A stretch of DNA of 12,614 nucleotides from Oscillibacter sp. (GCA_009773995.1 VSMY01000081.1:1-12614), one strand, 5' to 3'. Counted from the first letter of the stretch, positions 1-7,260 are shown. Made by a program: numbers and translations. Notes: a model not told the origin generated them from the sequence alone.

Positions 1-1
1 C

Positions 2-439
2 ACGGACCCCCTGTCCATCCCCACCGGGGAGATTGCCCCCGTGGAGGGCACCCCCATGGACCTCCGTAAGCCCATCCCTATCGGGAGGCGCATCGGGGAG
101 GACTTCCCCCAGCTTCTCCAGGCGGGGGGCTATGACCACAACTGGATACCGAACGGCGGGCCGGGCTCTCTCCGGCCCATCGCCCGGGTCGCTTCCCCCG
201 CCTCCGGCGTCTCCATGGAGGTCCTCTCCACCCTCCCCGGCGTGCAGTTCTACACGGGGAACTACCTGGACGGCTGCCCCGCCGGGAAGGGCGGCGCGCC
301 CTACGGGGGCCGCTGGGGCTTCTGCCTGGAGACCCAGTTCTACCCCGATTCTCCCAACCATGAAAACTTCCCCTCCTGCGTCCTCCGGGCGGGAGAGGTC
401 TTCCATCACACCACGGCGTTCCGCTTCTCTGTGAAGTAG
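2..439 (+). CDS. galM: Aldose 1-epimerase (galactose mutarotase), C-terminal part, cut by window edge
   Basis: GalM interconverts the alpha and beta anomers of galactose and glucose in the cytoplasm, feeding the Leloir pathway. Only the last 145 residues are present; the reading frame is open back to base 2, so the start lies outside the window. Diagnostic GalM stretches are visible: IPTGEIAPVEGTPMDLR near the beginning, the PGVQFYTGNYLDG strand, and FCLETQFYPDSPNH, whose Glu corresponds to the catalytic base of the family. The C-terminus ends in the usual RAGEVFHHTTAFRF strand, so the end is complete. It converges on the minus-strand sensory operon and shares a hairpin-rich spacer with it. 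A galactose mutarotase beside an Mgl-type importer fits a galactose-use locus, although it is on the opposite strand and so not in the same operon. The family call is secure. Confidence 0.93.
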   Translation, partial: TDPLSIPTGEIAPVEGTPMDLRKPIPIGRRIGEDFPQLLQAGGYDHNWIPNGGPGSLRPIARVASPASGVSMEVLSTLPGVQFYTGNYLDGCPAGKGGAPYGGRWGFCLETQFYPDSPNHENFPSCVLRAGEVFHHTTAFRFSVK

Positions 440-483
440 CTGAAAGCTGATTCGACGGGAAGGAAGGGTGTGTGCGGGAAACC

Positions 484-584
484 CAGGAAGGGTTTCCTGC
501 ACCATTTAAATCTTAAGTTTTCAGAACGTCCCACGGGTTCTGAAAACTTGCTCATGCTGTCGAAAATACTTTTTCGACAGCATG
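484..584. repeat. Three consecutive hairpins in the convergent spacer
   Basis: Three inverted repeats follow one another between galM and the last gene of the sensory operon. They are CAGGAA/TTCCTG (484-489 with 494-499), AAGTTTTCAGAAC/GTTCTGAAAACTT (515-527 with 537-549, 13 perfect bp, 9-nt loop) and CATGCTGTCGAAAA/TTTTCGACAGCATG (553-566 with 571-584, 14 perfect bp, TACT loop). A fourth, the terminator at 585-618, abuts them. The third has its T-run inside the stem, which is not typical of an intrinsic terminator; it may act on minus-strand transcripts, or be a dispersed genomic palindrome. No ORF is credible in 440-617. Confidence 0.75.
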
Positions 585-618
585 ACAGGACCGGCCTTTC
601 AAGGCCGGTCCTGTTTTT
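585..618 (+). terminator. Rho-independent terminator of galM
   Basis: Perfect 14-bp inverted repeat, ACAGGACCGGCCTT (585-598) with AAGGCCGGTCCTGT (601-614), followed on the plus strand by a run of five T (614-618). GC-rich stem and downstream T-run are the classical intrinsic terminator. The T-run touches the stop codon of the convergent minus-strand gene (618-620), so transcripts arriving from that side also read the stem. Confidence 0.85.
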
Positions 619-1691
619 CAGTCCTCCAAAAACTCGTCCAAATTCTCCAGCGTCACCGGCCGGTAGGGGAGCCAGACATAGTGCCCCTCCTTCAAATCCA
701 CGGCCTGGGCCGGGTCCTCCCCGGTCCAGAGGGCCAGGGCCAGGTCCATCATGGCCTGGGCCTGGCCCCGGCCGTCGTTGTGGACGGTGCCGTAGAGCTG
801 CCCCGCCGCCACCGCCTCCAGGGCCGGAGCCGTGGCGTCCACCCCCACGATGAGGGGCCAGCGGTCCCGCGGCGTTGACGCCAGGGCGTCGATGGCCCCC
901 AGGGCCATGTCGTCGTTGTTGGAGAAGATGACCTCAATGCCGTCTCCAAACTCCTCCAGCCACTGGGCCGTCCGGGCGGCGGCCTGGGCCCGGTTCCAGT
1001 TGGCGGTCTCGTTGGCCAGCTTTTCCACCTCCACGCCCCCGTCGGTGACGGCCTTGATGGAATACTCCGTCCGCAGCAGGGAGTCCTGGTGGCCCGGCTC
1101 CCCCTCCAGCATCACGTACTGGAGGACCCCGTCGCCGCTGCGGTCCAGGGCCTCCCGGTCCGCCCGCCAGGCGTCCAGCACCAGCTTCCCCTGGAGCTCG
1201 CCGCTCTCCCGTGCGTCGGCCCCCACGTAGTAGATCCGGTCCCAGCGCTGGATGTCCTCCGCCACCGGCTGGCGGTTGAAAAACACCAGGGGCACCCCCT
1301 CGGCCTCCGCCTTGTCGGCGATGACCGCCGCCGCCGTCCGGTCCACCAGGTTGACGAACAGCACGTCGCAGCCACGGGCCAGGAAGCGGTCCACCTGGTC
1401 CATCTGGGTGCTCTGGCTGCTCTTCCCGTCGGCGATGAAAAGGGTGATCTTTTCCCCCGTCCCGCTCTCCGCCTCCCGGACCAGGCCCTCCAGGTCCTGG
1501 GCCATGGCGGAGATGAAGGTGTCGTCCTGGGTGTAGAGGGCCGCGCCCACCCGGAGGCTCTCGTCCTTCCCCCCGCCGCAGGCGGAGAGGAGCAGCAGCG
1601 CCGAGGCCAGCAGCGCCGCCGGCAGGGCGGCCCGCCTACCGGCTGGAGGACGACATGATGGGAAACAGAAGCTTCTGGTTTTCCGGCGCAT
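618..1691 (-). CDS. MglB-like galactose/glucose-binding lipoprotein of the sensory operon
   Basis: Extracellular sugar-binding protein of the periplasmic-binding type I fold, 357 aa, anchored as a lipoprotein. A basic n-region and hydrophobic segment run into the lipobox LSAC (Cys38). Compared with E. coli MglB, all sugar contacts can be matched by motif: Asp57 and Phe59 (QDDTF), Asn139 (FFNR), His201/Asp203/Arg207 (GHQDSLLR), Trp232, Asn259 (SNNDD), Asp285 (VGVD) and Asn305 (TVHND). The calcium loop (183-191, with Glu253) is recognisable. It is the last gene of the kinase operon, not of the transport operon, so I infer a sensing role that presents bound sugar to the kinase or its anchored partner. 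The ATG at 1691 is chosen because AGGAGG (1698-1703) lies 6 nt upstream, which makes the gene overlap its upstream neighbour by 56 nt. A second importer subunit is the alternative role. Confidence 0.88.
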   Translation of the reverse strand: MRRKTRSFCFPSCRPPAGRRAALPAALLASALLLLSACGGGKDESLRVGAALYTQDDTFISAMAQDLEGLVREAESGTGEKITLFIADGKSSQSTQMDQVDRFLARGCDVLFVNLVDRTAAAVIADKAEAEGVPLVFFNRQPVAEDIQRWDRIYYVGADARESGELQGKLVLDAWRADREALDRSGDGVLQYVMLEGEPGHQDSLLRTEYSIKAVTDGGVEVEKLANETANWNRAQAAARTAQWLEEFGDGIEVIFSNNDDMALGAIDALASTPRDRWPLIVGVDATAPALEAVAAGQLYGTVHNDGRGQAQAMMDLALALWTGEDPAQAVDLKEGHYVWLPYRPVTLENLDEFLED

Positions 1692-2565
1692 AGATATCCT
1701 CCTCTCGCAGAATGAAGAAGGGCAGGGGATTCATGGTCCCGCCCGTCCCCCGGACGGCGTTCACCGCCCGCCGCACCGCCAGATACCCCGCGGCGTAGTC
1801 GCTCCAGGCGGCAATGGCGGCAATGTTCCCCCGCTCCAGCTGGGCGGTGACGGCGGCGGCGGACCCCACGCCGTACAGGGCGTAGTCCCGGCCCTCCGCC
1901 TCCCGCCGCTCGGCGGCCCGCTGGGTCGCTGGGGGCTCGAAGGCCATGACCCACCGGGGGGCCTCCTCCGGCAGCTCCTCCGCCCTCCGGGAGGGGACCC
2001 CGGACGCCGCCAGGGTCTCCTCCGCCGCTCCCAGCCGATCCGCCACCCCGGCGCACCGCCCGGCGGTGTCCAGCAGCAGCACCTCCCCGCCGTCCCAGTC
2101 CTCCAGCAGGGCCTGGGCCAGCTCCCTCCCCAGCAGGGCGTTGTCCGGGGCCACCACTCCCGCAGCCCCCTCCATGGGGGACTCCAGGGTCACCGCGGGG
2201 CAGACCACCAGCCAGGGGTCCAGGGCGGCGGACAGCGCCGCCGGGTCCGCCGGCACCACCACCAGGGCCGCCGCCCCGTCCTCAATCTCCCGGAGGAGCA
2301 GAGTCTCTTGCTCCGCGCTGTCGCCCGCAGCGGTGAGGGTGAGGAAGCGGAGCTCCGCCCCCAGCTCGTCCGCCGCCTGCTCCATGCCCTGCCGGGCCAC
2401 GGTCCAGCCGGAGCTGTCCGTGTCCCGGAGCATGACGGAGAGGGACAGCAGCTGCTCGTCCCGCTTCCCCCGGAGGAACTGGGGCAGGGCCAGGGACAGC
2501 GCCGCCGCCAGTCCCAAGGCCGCCAGGATAACGATTTGAATGAGCCTGCTTTTCTCCGTCCTCAT
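1636..2565 (-). CDS. Membrane-anchored periplasmic-binding-fold protein, probable partner of the histidine kinase
   Basis: 309 aa. One hydrophobic N-terminal segment (about 8-28) without a lipobox Cys implies an uncleaved anchor with the rest outside the cell. Residues 40-305 follow the Peripla_BP_4 pattern: the LRDTDSSGW start (47-54), a VVAPDNALLGREL stretch (138-149), an Arg (177) at the usual sugar-contact spot, and a late strand-helix GVGSAAAVTAQLERG (232-246). At positions where MglB has Asn, Asn, Asp and Asn for sugar contact, this protein shows Glu128, Glu210, Gly234 and Trp254, so it may bind something else or act as a closed adaptor. The ATG overlaps the kinase stop by 4 nt (ATGA), with GGAGGAG just upstream, so translation is probably coupled. 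The closest described arrangement is XylFII, the membrane-bound xylose sensor working with a LytS-type kinase in Clostridium. Family is fairly sure, role inferred. Confidence 0.8.
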   Translation of the reverse strand: MRTEKSRLIQIVILAALGLAAALSLALPQFLRGKRDEQLLSLSVMLRDTDSSGWTVARQGMEQAADELGAELRFLTLTAAGDSAEQETLLLREIEDGAAALVVVPADPAALSAALDPWLVVCPAVTLESPMEGAAGVVAPDNALLGRELAQALLEDWDGGEVLLLDTAGRCAGVADRLGAAEETLAASGVPSRRAEELPEEAPRWVMAFEPPATQRAAERREAEGRDYALYGVGSAAAVTAQLERGNIAAIAAWSDYAAGYLAVRRAVNAVRGTGGTMNPLPFFILREEDIYAPENQKLLFPIMSSSSR

Positions 2566-4370
2566 AGCTCCTCCCCCTGCCGGCGGCGCTCCGCTTCCTC
2601 CCGGTCCAGGGCCGGGAGGCGGATGCGCACCAGCGTGCCCTCGTCCGGCTCGCTGAATATGGTCAGGCCATAGCCCTCCCCGAAGGTGAGGCTTACCCGC
2701 TGGTGGACGTTCCGCACGCCGATGCCGGAGCCGCGGGTCCGCACCTCGGGCCGGTCCGCGTCCAGGAGGGAGGCCGCCAGCTCGGGGCGCATCCCCAGGC
2801 CGTTGTCCTCCACATCGATGAGCAGGTCCTCCCCCTCCCGGTAGGCGGTGACCCGGATAAGCCCGTCGTCCTCCGCGCTGGACATCCCGTGGTAGATGGC
2901 GTTCTCCAGCAGGGGCTGGATGATGAGCTTCAGGGTGTACAGCCCCTCGGTCCCCGGCTTTGCCTGAATCTCCGTGGTGAACTTGTTCTTAAAGCGGATC
3001 TGCTGGATGTTCATGTAGTGCCGGGCGTGCTCCAGCTCGTCCGCCAGGGGGATGATGCTTTTCCCCTTGCTCAGGGAGATGCGGAAGAGCCTCGCCAGGG
3101 AGGTGACCATCTGGATAGCCTCGGCCTGCTGGCCGGACTCCGTCATCCAAATGACGGAATCCAGGGTGTTGTAGAGAAAATGGGGGTTGATTTGAGACTG
3201 GAGGACCTCCAGCTCGCTGCGGCGCTTCTCTCCCTCCTGGCGGACGATGTCGTCCATCAGGTGCCGCATGGTGGAGACCATGGAGGCCACGGCGTGACTC
3301 AGCCGCTGGACCTCGTAGCAGCCGCCCTCCTCGATTTTCACATTGGCCAGCCCTTTGTCCAGCTCCCGGATGGACCGCTCCAGCCGGAGGATGGGGTCCG
3401 AGATCCGGGCGGAGATCAGAAAGTTCAAAAAGGCCATGAGGAAAATGGAGAACAGCAGCAGGGTCAGGCCAAACAGGGGCAGCTGGGGGGAGGCGGCGCT
3501 CTCCGCCGGGGCCACGCCCACCAGCTTCCAGCCGGTGTAGCCCACGGTCTTTATGGTGACCTGCCGGGACCTGCCCTGGAAGGTCTCCTGATGGCTCCCA
3601 TCCCGGTACGACGCCGCCGCACGGTTGTTCTCCTCCAGAAGGCCGGTATAGATCAGCTGCTGGCGGGGGTGGTAGATCAATTCCCCGTCGCCGTCGATGA
3701 GGTAGAGATAGCCCCCGCTGCCCAGCGTCACGTCCCGGCAGACCTGCTCGATGCCGCTGAAGCTCATGTCCACCAGCAGCACGCCGCCCTGGGTAACTCC
3801 GTCCCTCGTCAGCTGGACGTGGCGGCTGAGGGATACCACCCAGCGGTAGGGGTAGTCCGGGTCGTCGAAGATGTTCTGGACGTGGGGCGTGGAGAAGTGC
3901 AGGTTTTCCATGCTTTGGCTGGCGGAGCGGAACCAGTCGCTCTCCGCCGTCTCCGCGTCCCGTTTCAGGGCCGTCAGGGGCACGGCGGACACCAGCCCGC
4001 CCTCCCCGTCGAAGACCGCCAGGGACACCAGATCGTCCCGGTTTTCCTCGTAGAGCAGGCTCAGATCCCCGGTGAGGTCGCCCTCCGCCAGGTCCGTGTT
4101 CTTGATGCTCCGGTAATACACCGTGTCGGAAATGCGCATCATCCGCCGGAGGTAGCTGTCCAGCGTCAGGTTGGCCTGGGCCAGCACCCGGCGGCTGTTC
4201 TCCGCCACCAGGTCCTCGTTGGCGGAGGAGAAACGCCAGATGAGGCTGACGCTCATCAGCAGCATCCCCGCCGCCGCCACGGCGGTGAAGGCCAGGGAAA
4301 GGACCATCTGGATGCTCATTTTGCGGTAACGCTCCACCCACTGGGCGGCCAGGCGGCGGAAAAAGCGCAT
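2562..4370 (-). CDS. YesM-type sensor histidine kinase
   Basis: 602 aa membrane kinase of the LytS/YesM class, which passes phosphate to YesN-type regulators. TM1 spans about 21-46. A large extracellular Cache-type sensor region (about 48-295) carries a WFRSASQSM...FSTPHV stretch and a GGVLLVDMSF strand. TM2 is about 298-320 and is followed by a HAMP linker (ARISDPILRLERSI, 321-334). The His_kinase box SQINPHFLYNTLD (392-404) places the phospho-acceptor at His397. The ATPase domain has an N-box (LLENAIYHG, 487-495), G1 (DVEDNGLGM, 519-527) and G2 (GSGIGVRN, 547-554), so it looks fully active. The ATG at 4370 has GGAGG 7 nt upstream. It is separated from the preceding lipoprotein gene by 107 bp holding two hairpins, and is overlapped by the anchored binding protein at its 3' end. 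The cognate regulator is presumably the YesN-type protein two genes upstream. Confidence 0.94.
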   Translation of the reverse strand: MRFFRRLAAQWVERYRKMSIQMVLSLAFTAVAAAGMLLMSVSLIWRFSSANEDLVAENSRRVLAQANLTLDSYLRRMMRISDTVYYRSIKNTDLAEGDLTGDLSLLYEENRDDLVSLAVFDGEGGLVSAVPLTALKRDAETAESDWFRSASQSMENLHFSTPHVQNIFDDPDYPYRWVVSLSRHVQLTRDGVTQGGVLLVDMSFSGIEQVCRDVTLGSGGYLYLIDGDGELIYHPRQQLIYTGLLEENNRAAASYRDGSHQETFQGRSRQVTIKTVGYTGWKLVGVAPAESAASPQLPLFGLTLLLFSIFLMAFLNFLISARISDPILRLERSIRELDKGLANVKIEEGGCYEVQRLSHAVASMVSTMRHLMDDIVRQEGEKRRSELEVLQSQINPHFLYNTLDSVIWMTESGQQAEAIQMVTSLARLFRISLSKGKSIIPLADELEHARHYMNIQQIRFKNKFTTEIQAKPGTEGLYTLKLIIQPLLENAIYHGMSSAEDDGLIRVTAYREGEDLLIDVEDNGLGMRPELAASLLDADRPEVRTRGSGIGVRNVHQRVSLTFGEGYGLTIFSEPDEGTLVRIRLPALDREEAERRRQGEEL

Positions 4371-4400
4371 GGCGTTCCCTCCCCTTTCTCAATGAGTCTT

Positions 4401-4443
4401 GCTTTTCCAGGGGAAAAGCAATGCCGGGCCATGGCCCGGCATT
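4401..4443 (-). repeat. Back-to-back hairpins inside the sensory operon
   Basis: A perfect 24-nt palindrome (4420-4443, arms AATGCCGGGCCA and its complement) is directly followed, in the direction of transcription, by GCTTTTCC-loop-GGAAAAGC (4412-4419 with 4401-4408, 3-nt loop). The first is a very GC-rich stem followed by ATTGCTTTT, reminiscent of a weak intrinsic terminator; the second partly sequesters that T-run. The position between the lipoprotein stop (4478) and the kinase start (4370) suggests partial termination, an mRNA end-protecting structure, or a processing site that sets different levels for regulator and kinase. The effect is inferred. Confidence 0.7.
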
Positions 4444-4477
4444 GAAAACGCCTGGGCTCCGGCTCTTCGGTTTTCGG

Positions 4478-5566
4478 TTATTCGCTCCGGCCGTCCGGGA
4501 CTGCCCAGGGCTGGAAGAAACCCTCCGGGACGTCCTGCCAGTCGATTCCGACGTGATAGGCAAGCTCCTCGCTGGGCAGGCTTCCCGCCGGGAACTCGAT
4601 GAAGAGGCCGTCCCGGCCAAAGCCGATCCACTCCGGCTCCAGGGCCTCCGCCATCTCCGCCCGGAGGACCGGATTGTCGATCCAGCCCGGCAGCTCCGGC
4701 AGACGGCGGCGAACCTCCTCCTCCGGGACGGCGAAGAGGGCCCAAGGGTCCAGCTTCTCCCCGGTCTCCCGGTCAAAGGCGTCGTGGAGGCTGAAGCCCC
4801 GATAGGTCTGCGTGCCGTATACATTCGGTAGGGTCACGCCGGTTTCAAAGTACATCACCCGCCGGCTGGAGGCCGTGGGCGTCACCTCCTGCCGGATATG
4901 GCCGGCCTGGAAATCCTCTCCCAGCTCCCGGTACGCGGCGTAAGCGTTCTCCAGCTCCTCCTGTTCATCATACAAAAGCCCCTGGGCCTCGTAATAGGCC
5001 CGGACCTTTCCCTGGGCCGTCTCGCTCAAATCCTCGAAGTTTTCCGAGTCCATGACTATGACGTCCTCCGGCCCCCGGGGCTCCTCCACCCGCAGAAGCT
5101 CCGTGCCGTCCGTCAGGCGATAGGTATAGCTCCCCCAGGAATCGTAGTCCAGACGGTCCACCGGCGTGCCGTCCCGAAGGGTCAGGGCCTCCCGCTCCAG
5201 GATGGCGGTGATGGAGATGTTCTGGCCCCAGTAGGCGGGGATGCTCTCCCCCTCCGCCGTCTCCAGCTTCTCCTTCCGGGAATAGCACCAGGCGCTAAGC
5301 TCGTTCCCCGGCTGAAGGTCCTCCCGGAACGCCTCCATGGCCTCCTCGCTGGTCCAGCTTCCCTCTCCCCTGGGCCAGACGCTGGTGCCCTCCGCCAGCA
5401 GCACACCGGTGCGCTTCCCGCCCCGCTCCAGGATGAGGGCGGTGAGGGCCCCGTTTTCGTCCGTCCGGACCTCCGTCAGAGCGCCGGAGATGTTCTTCTC
5501 GTCCTGGCAGGCCGTCAGGCCCAGGGCCAGCAGGACGGCCAGCGCCAGCGCAAGGATTCGTTTCAT
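4478..5566 (-). CDS. Lipoprotein of unknown function, two-part, in kinase operon
   Basis: 362 aa. A lysine-arginine start, hydrophobic segment and lipobox LTAC (Cys20) mark it as a surface lipoprotein. I do not recognise a named family. Residues about 26-125 (SGALTEVRTDENGALTALIL, then LQPGNELSAW) look like a small beta-barrel of the DUF5666 kind. Residues 175-225 are helical and acidic. The C-terminal part from about 235 (RGFSLHDAFDRETGEKLDPW, then an FGRDGLFIEFPAG strand) weakly recalls DUF3298-like domains of RsiV and PdaC, which are extracytoplasmic sensing or binding modules. The gene starts 12 bp after the regulator stop, with AGGAGG overlapping that stop codon and 8 nt from ATG, so it is co-transcribed and probably coupled. 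A role as an extracellular accessory of the sensor system is inference from position only. Confidence 0.82.
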   Translation of the reverse strand: MKRILALALAVLLALGLTACQDEKNISGALTEVRTDENGALTALILERGGKRTGVLLAEGTSVWPRGEGSWTSEEAMEAFREDLQPGNELSAWCYSRKEKLETAEGESIPAYWGQNISITAILEREALTLRDGTPVDRLDYDSWGSYTYRLTDGTELLRVEEPRGPEDVIVMDSENFEDLSETAQGKVRAYYEAQGLLYDEQEELENAYAAYRELGEDFQAGHIRQEVTPTASSRRVMYFETGVTLPNVYGTQTYRGFSLHDAFDRETGEKLDPWALFAVPEEEVRRRLPELPGWIDNPVLRAEMAEALEPEWIGFGRDGLFIEFPAGSLPSEELAYHVGIDWQDVPEGFFQPWAVPDGRSE

Positions 5567-5578
5567 GGGGCATCCCTC

Positions 5579-7174
5579 CTAACTCTTCTGTCCGGCTCTG
5601 AATTTTGAGGGGGACAGGCCGAAGTGACGCTTGAAGACATAACTGAAATAATTTGGGTCCGTGAAGCCCGTGGCCTCGGCAATGCGGTAGGTCTTCTCGT
5701 CCGTCTCCCGAAGGAGCCTGGCCGCCTCCTCCATGCGGACCTTCGTGACGTAGGCGGTGAAGCTGAGGCCTACTTCCCGTTTAAACAGGGTGGAAAAATA
5801 CGTAGGGGACAGGTGAATGTGGGAGCACAGGGTCTCCACGCTGAGCTGCTCGTCGGTGTAGTGCCCGGCGATATAGTCCTTGGCCCGCTCCACCATCTGC
5901 CAGGCGGAATCGCTCCGCCGCCTTCCCAGCAGGTCGTGGAGCCGCCCGCAGCGCTCCGCCAGCCAGTCCCCCAGCTCCTCCAGGCTGGAAAAGCCGGAGA
6001 CGGACACCGTCCCGGTGAAGCCCTCGCCGAAGACCTCCTCCACGGGGAGCCCCCCGGACCGGGTCAGCCGGACCAGGCAGGTCACTACCTCTAATAAGAA
6101 CAGGTCGCACTTGGAGAGGGACAGGCCCGCCTGGCGCAGCCGCTGGATCAGCTCCCGGACCACCGCCTCCGCCTGTTCCCGAGTGCCCAGCTTCACGGCG
6201 GCGGAGAGGGCCCTCTGGTCCTCCTCCTCGAAGGAGGGGGCAGCGGCGGACTGGGGCTCCAAGTCGCCGATGTAGATGACCCGGCCCCCGCCCGCCAGCA
6301 CCCGGTAATCCAAGGCGGACCGGGCCCCGGCGGCGCTGCGGTTCAGCTCCTCCGGCCCCCGGCAGACAAGGCCCACTCCGGTGGTAAGCCGGAGGCCCAG
6401 ATAGCTCTGGGACAGCCGGGAGAGCCGCTCCAGCTCCTCCAGCAGGGGGTACAGCCGTTCCTCCCGGTCCAGGTGGACCAGCAGGGCCGCCATGTCCCCA
6501 TAGAGCACCACCCTGGCGGCACATCCCTCCAGGGCGAAGTGCTTTTCCAGGAAGGACTGGACCGAGAGGAGCAGCAGCTCGTCCCGCTCCCCCTCGTCCC
6601 CGTCTACATGGACCAGGGCGGCGGCCCACAGGCCCTGGGGCAGGCTGATCTCATACCGGGCCGCCCGGTCCTGGACCTGTTCAGGGCGGAGCTGGCCGCT
6701 GAGAAGCCGGGTGTAAAACAGCTCCCGCAGTACGGGGAGGCTCTCCTCATACCGGCGGCGCAGGGTCTCCATGTCCCGCCGCTCCAGGCGCTGGCGGTCC
6801 AGCTGCTCCCGGAGCTTTTCCAGCACCTGGATGAGCTCCGGGGCGTTGATGGGCTTTAAGATATACTCGGACACCCCCATGCTTACCGCCTGGCGGGCGT
6901 ACTCGAAGTCATCGAAGCCGGAGAAGACCACCAGCCGGGCCCCCGGCAGAAAGACCCGCAGTCTCCGGCACAGCTCCAGCCCGTCCAGGAAGGGCATCTT
7001 GATGTCCGTGAGCACCACGTCGGGCCGGAGCTGCTCCGCCAGTTCCAGGGCCTCCTCGCCGTTGCCCGCCTCCCCCACCAGGCGGAAGCCCAGGGAGGCC
7101 CAGTCGATTTTCCGGCTGATGCCGGAGCGGATTTCCTCCTCGTCGTCGGCCAGCAGAACCCGATACTCCTCCAT
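5579..7174 (-). CDS. YesN-type response regulator with AraC-family DNA-binding domain
   Basis: 531 aa cytoplasmic transcription regulator. The receiver domain (about 4-122) has the acidic pair Asp10/Asp11, the phospho-acceptor Asp57 in VVLTDIKMP, Ser85 in VVFSGFDD and Lys107 in YILKPIN, so it is phosphorylatable. A long middle region (about 135-420) is of the kind usual in YesN proteins and ends before the AraC-type double helix-turn-helix in the last 100 residues (LSVETLCSHIHLSPTYFSTL, then RIAEATGFTDPNYFSYVFKR). The ATG at 7174 has AGGAGGGG upstream. It is the first gene of the sensory operon and faces a predicted promoter at 7204-7232, just past the terminator of the importer operon. Its expected targets are the mglB promoter and possibly its own; no binding site can be assigned by eye. 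Confidence 0.94.
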   Translation of the reverse strand: MEEYRVLLADDEEEIRSGISRKIDWASLGFRLVGEAGNGEEALELAEQLRPDVVLTDIKMPFLDGLELCRRLRVFLPGARLVVFSGFDDFEYARQAVSMGVSEYILKPINAPELIQVLEKLREQLDRQRLERRDMETLRRRYEESLPVLRELFYTRLLSGQLRPEQVQDRAARYEISLPQGLWAAALVHVDGDEGERDELLLLSVQSFLEKHFALEGCAARVVLYGDMAALLVHLDREERLYPLLEELERLSRLSQSYLGLRLTTGVGLVCRGPEELNRSAAGARSALDYRVLAGGGRVIYIGDLEPQSAAAPSFEEEDQRALSAAVKLGTREQAEAVVRELIQRLRQAGLSLSKCDLFLLEVVTCLVRLTRSGGLPVEEVFGEGFTGTVSVSGFSSLEELGDWLAERCGRLHDLLGRRRSDSAWQMVERAKDYIAGHYTDEQLSVETLCSHIHLSPTYFSTLFKREVGLSFTAYVTKVRMEEAARLLRETDEKTYRIAEATGFTDPNYFSYVFKRHFGLSPSKFRAGQKS

Positions 7175-7203
7175 GGCTGTCCCCTCCTTTTTTCGCTGTC
7201 CTC

Positions 7204-7232
7204 AGTATACCGCAAAAAAGCCCGCTTGAAAA
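7204..7232 (-). promoter_or_regulatory. Predicted promoter of the sensory operon
   Basis: On the minus strand TTTTCA (7227-7232), a 17-nt spacer and TATACT (7204-7209) precede the regulator start codon by about 30 nt. The -10 matches the consensus at five of six bases and the -35 at four. The -35 lies immediately after the terminator hairpin of the mgl operon. Predicted by pattern only. Confidence 0.5.
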
Positions 7233-7260
7233 GAAGGTCCGGCGCGAAAAGCGCCGGACC
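7229..7260 (-). terminator. Rho-independent terminator of the mglBAC operon
   Basis: Perfect 10-bp stem GGTCCGGCGC/GCGCCGGACC (7236-7245 with 7251-7260, 5-nt loop), followed on the minus strand by TTCTTTT. It lies 28 bp past the mglC stop. On the plus strand the same stem is followed by a 7-T run (7266-7272), so it could stop transcription from both sides. Confidence 0.82.

Noticed and set aside
2703..4445. 580-codon plus-strand reading frame opposite the kinase gene
   Set aside because: Low-complexity product rich in Gln, Val, Gly and His, no domain; a by-product of GC-rich codons of the histidine kinase on the other strand.
2989..4824. 611-codon minus-strand frame overlapping the kinase and the lipoprotein
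   Set aside because: Pro/Gly/Arg-rich out-of-frame translation crossing two well supported genes and the hairpins between them; no ribosome binding site or motif.
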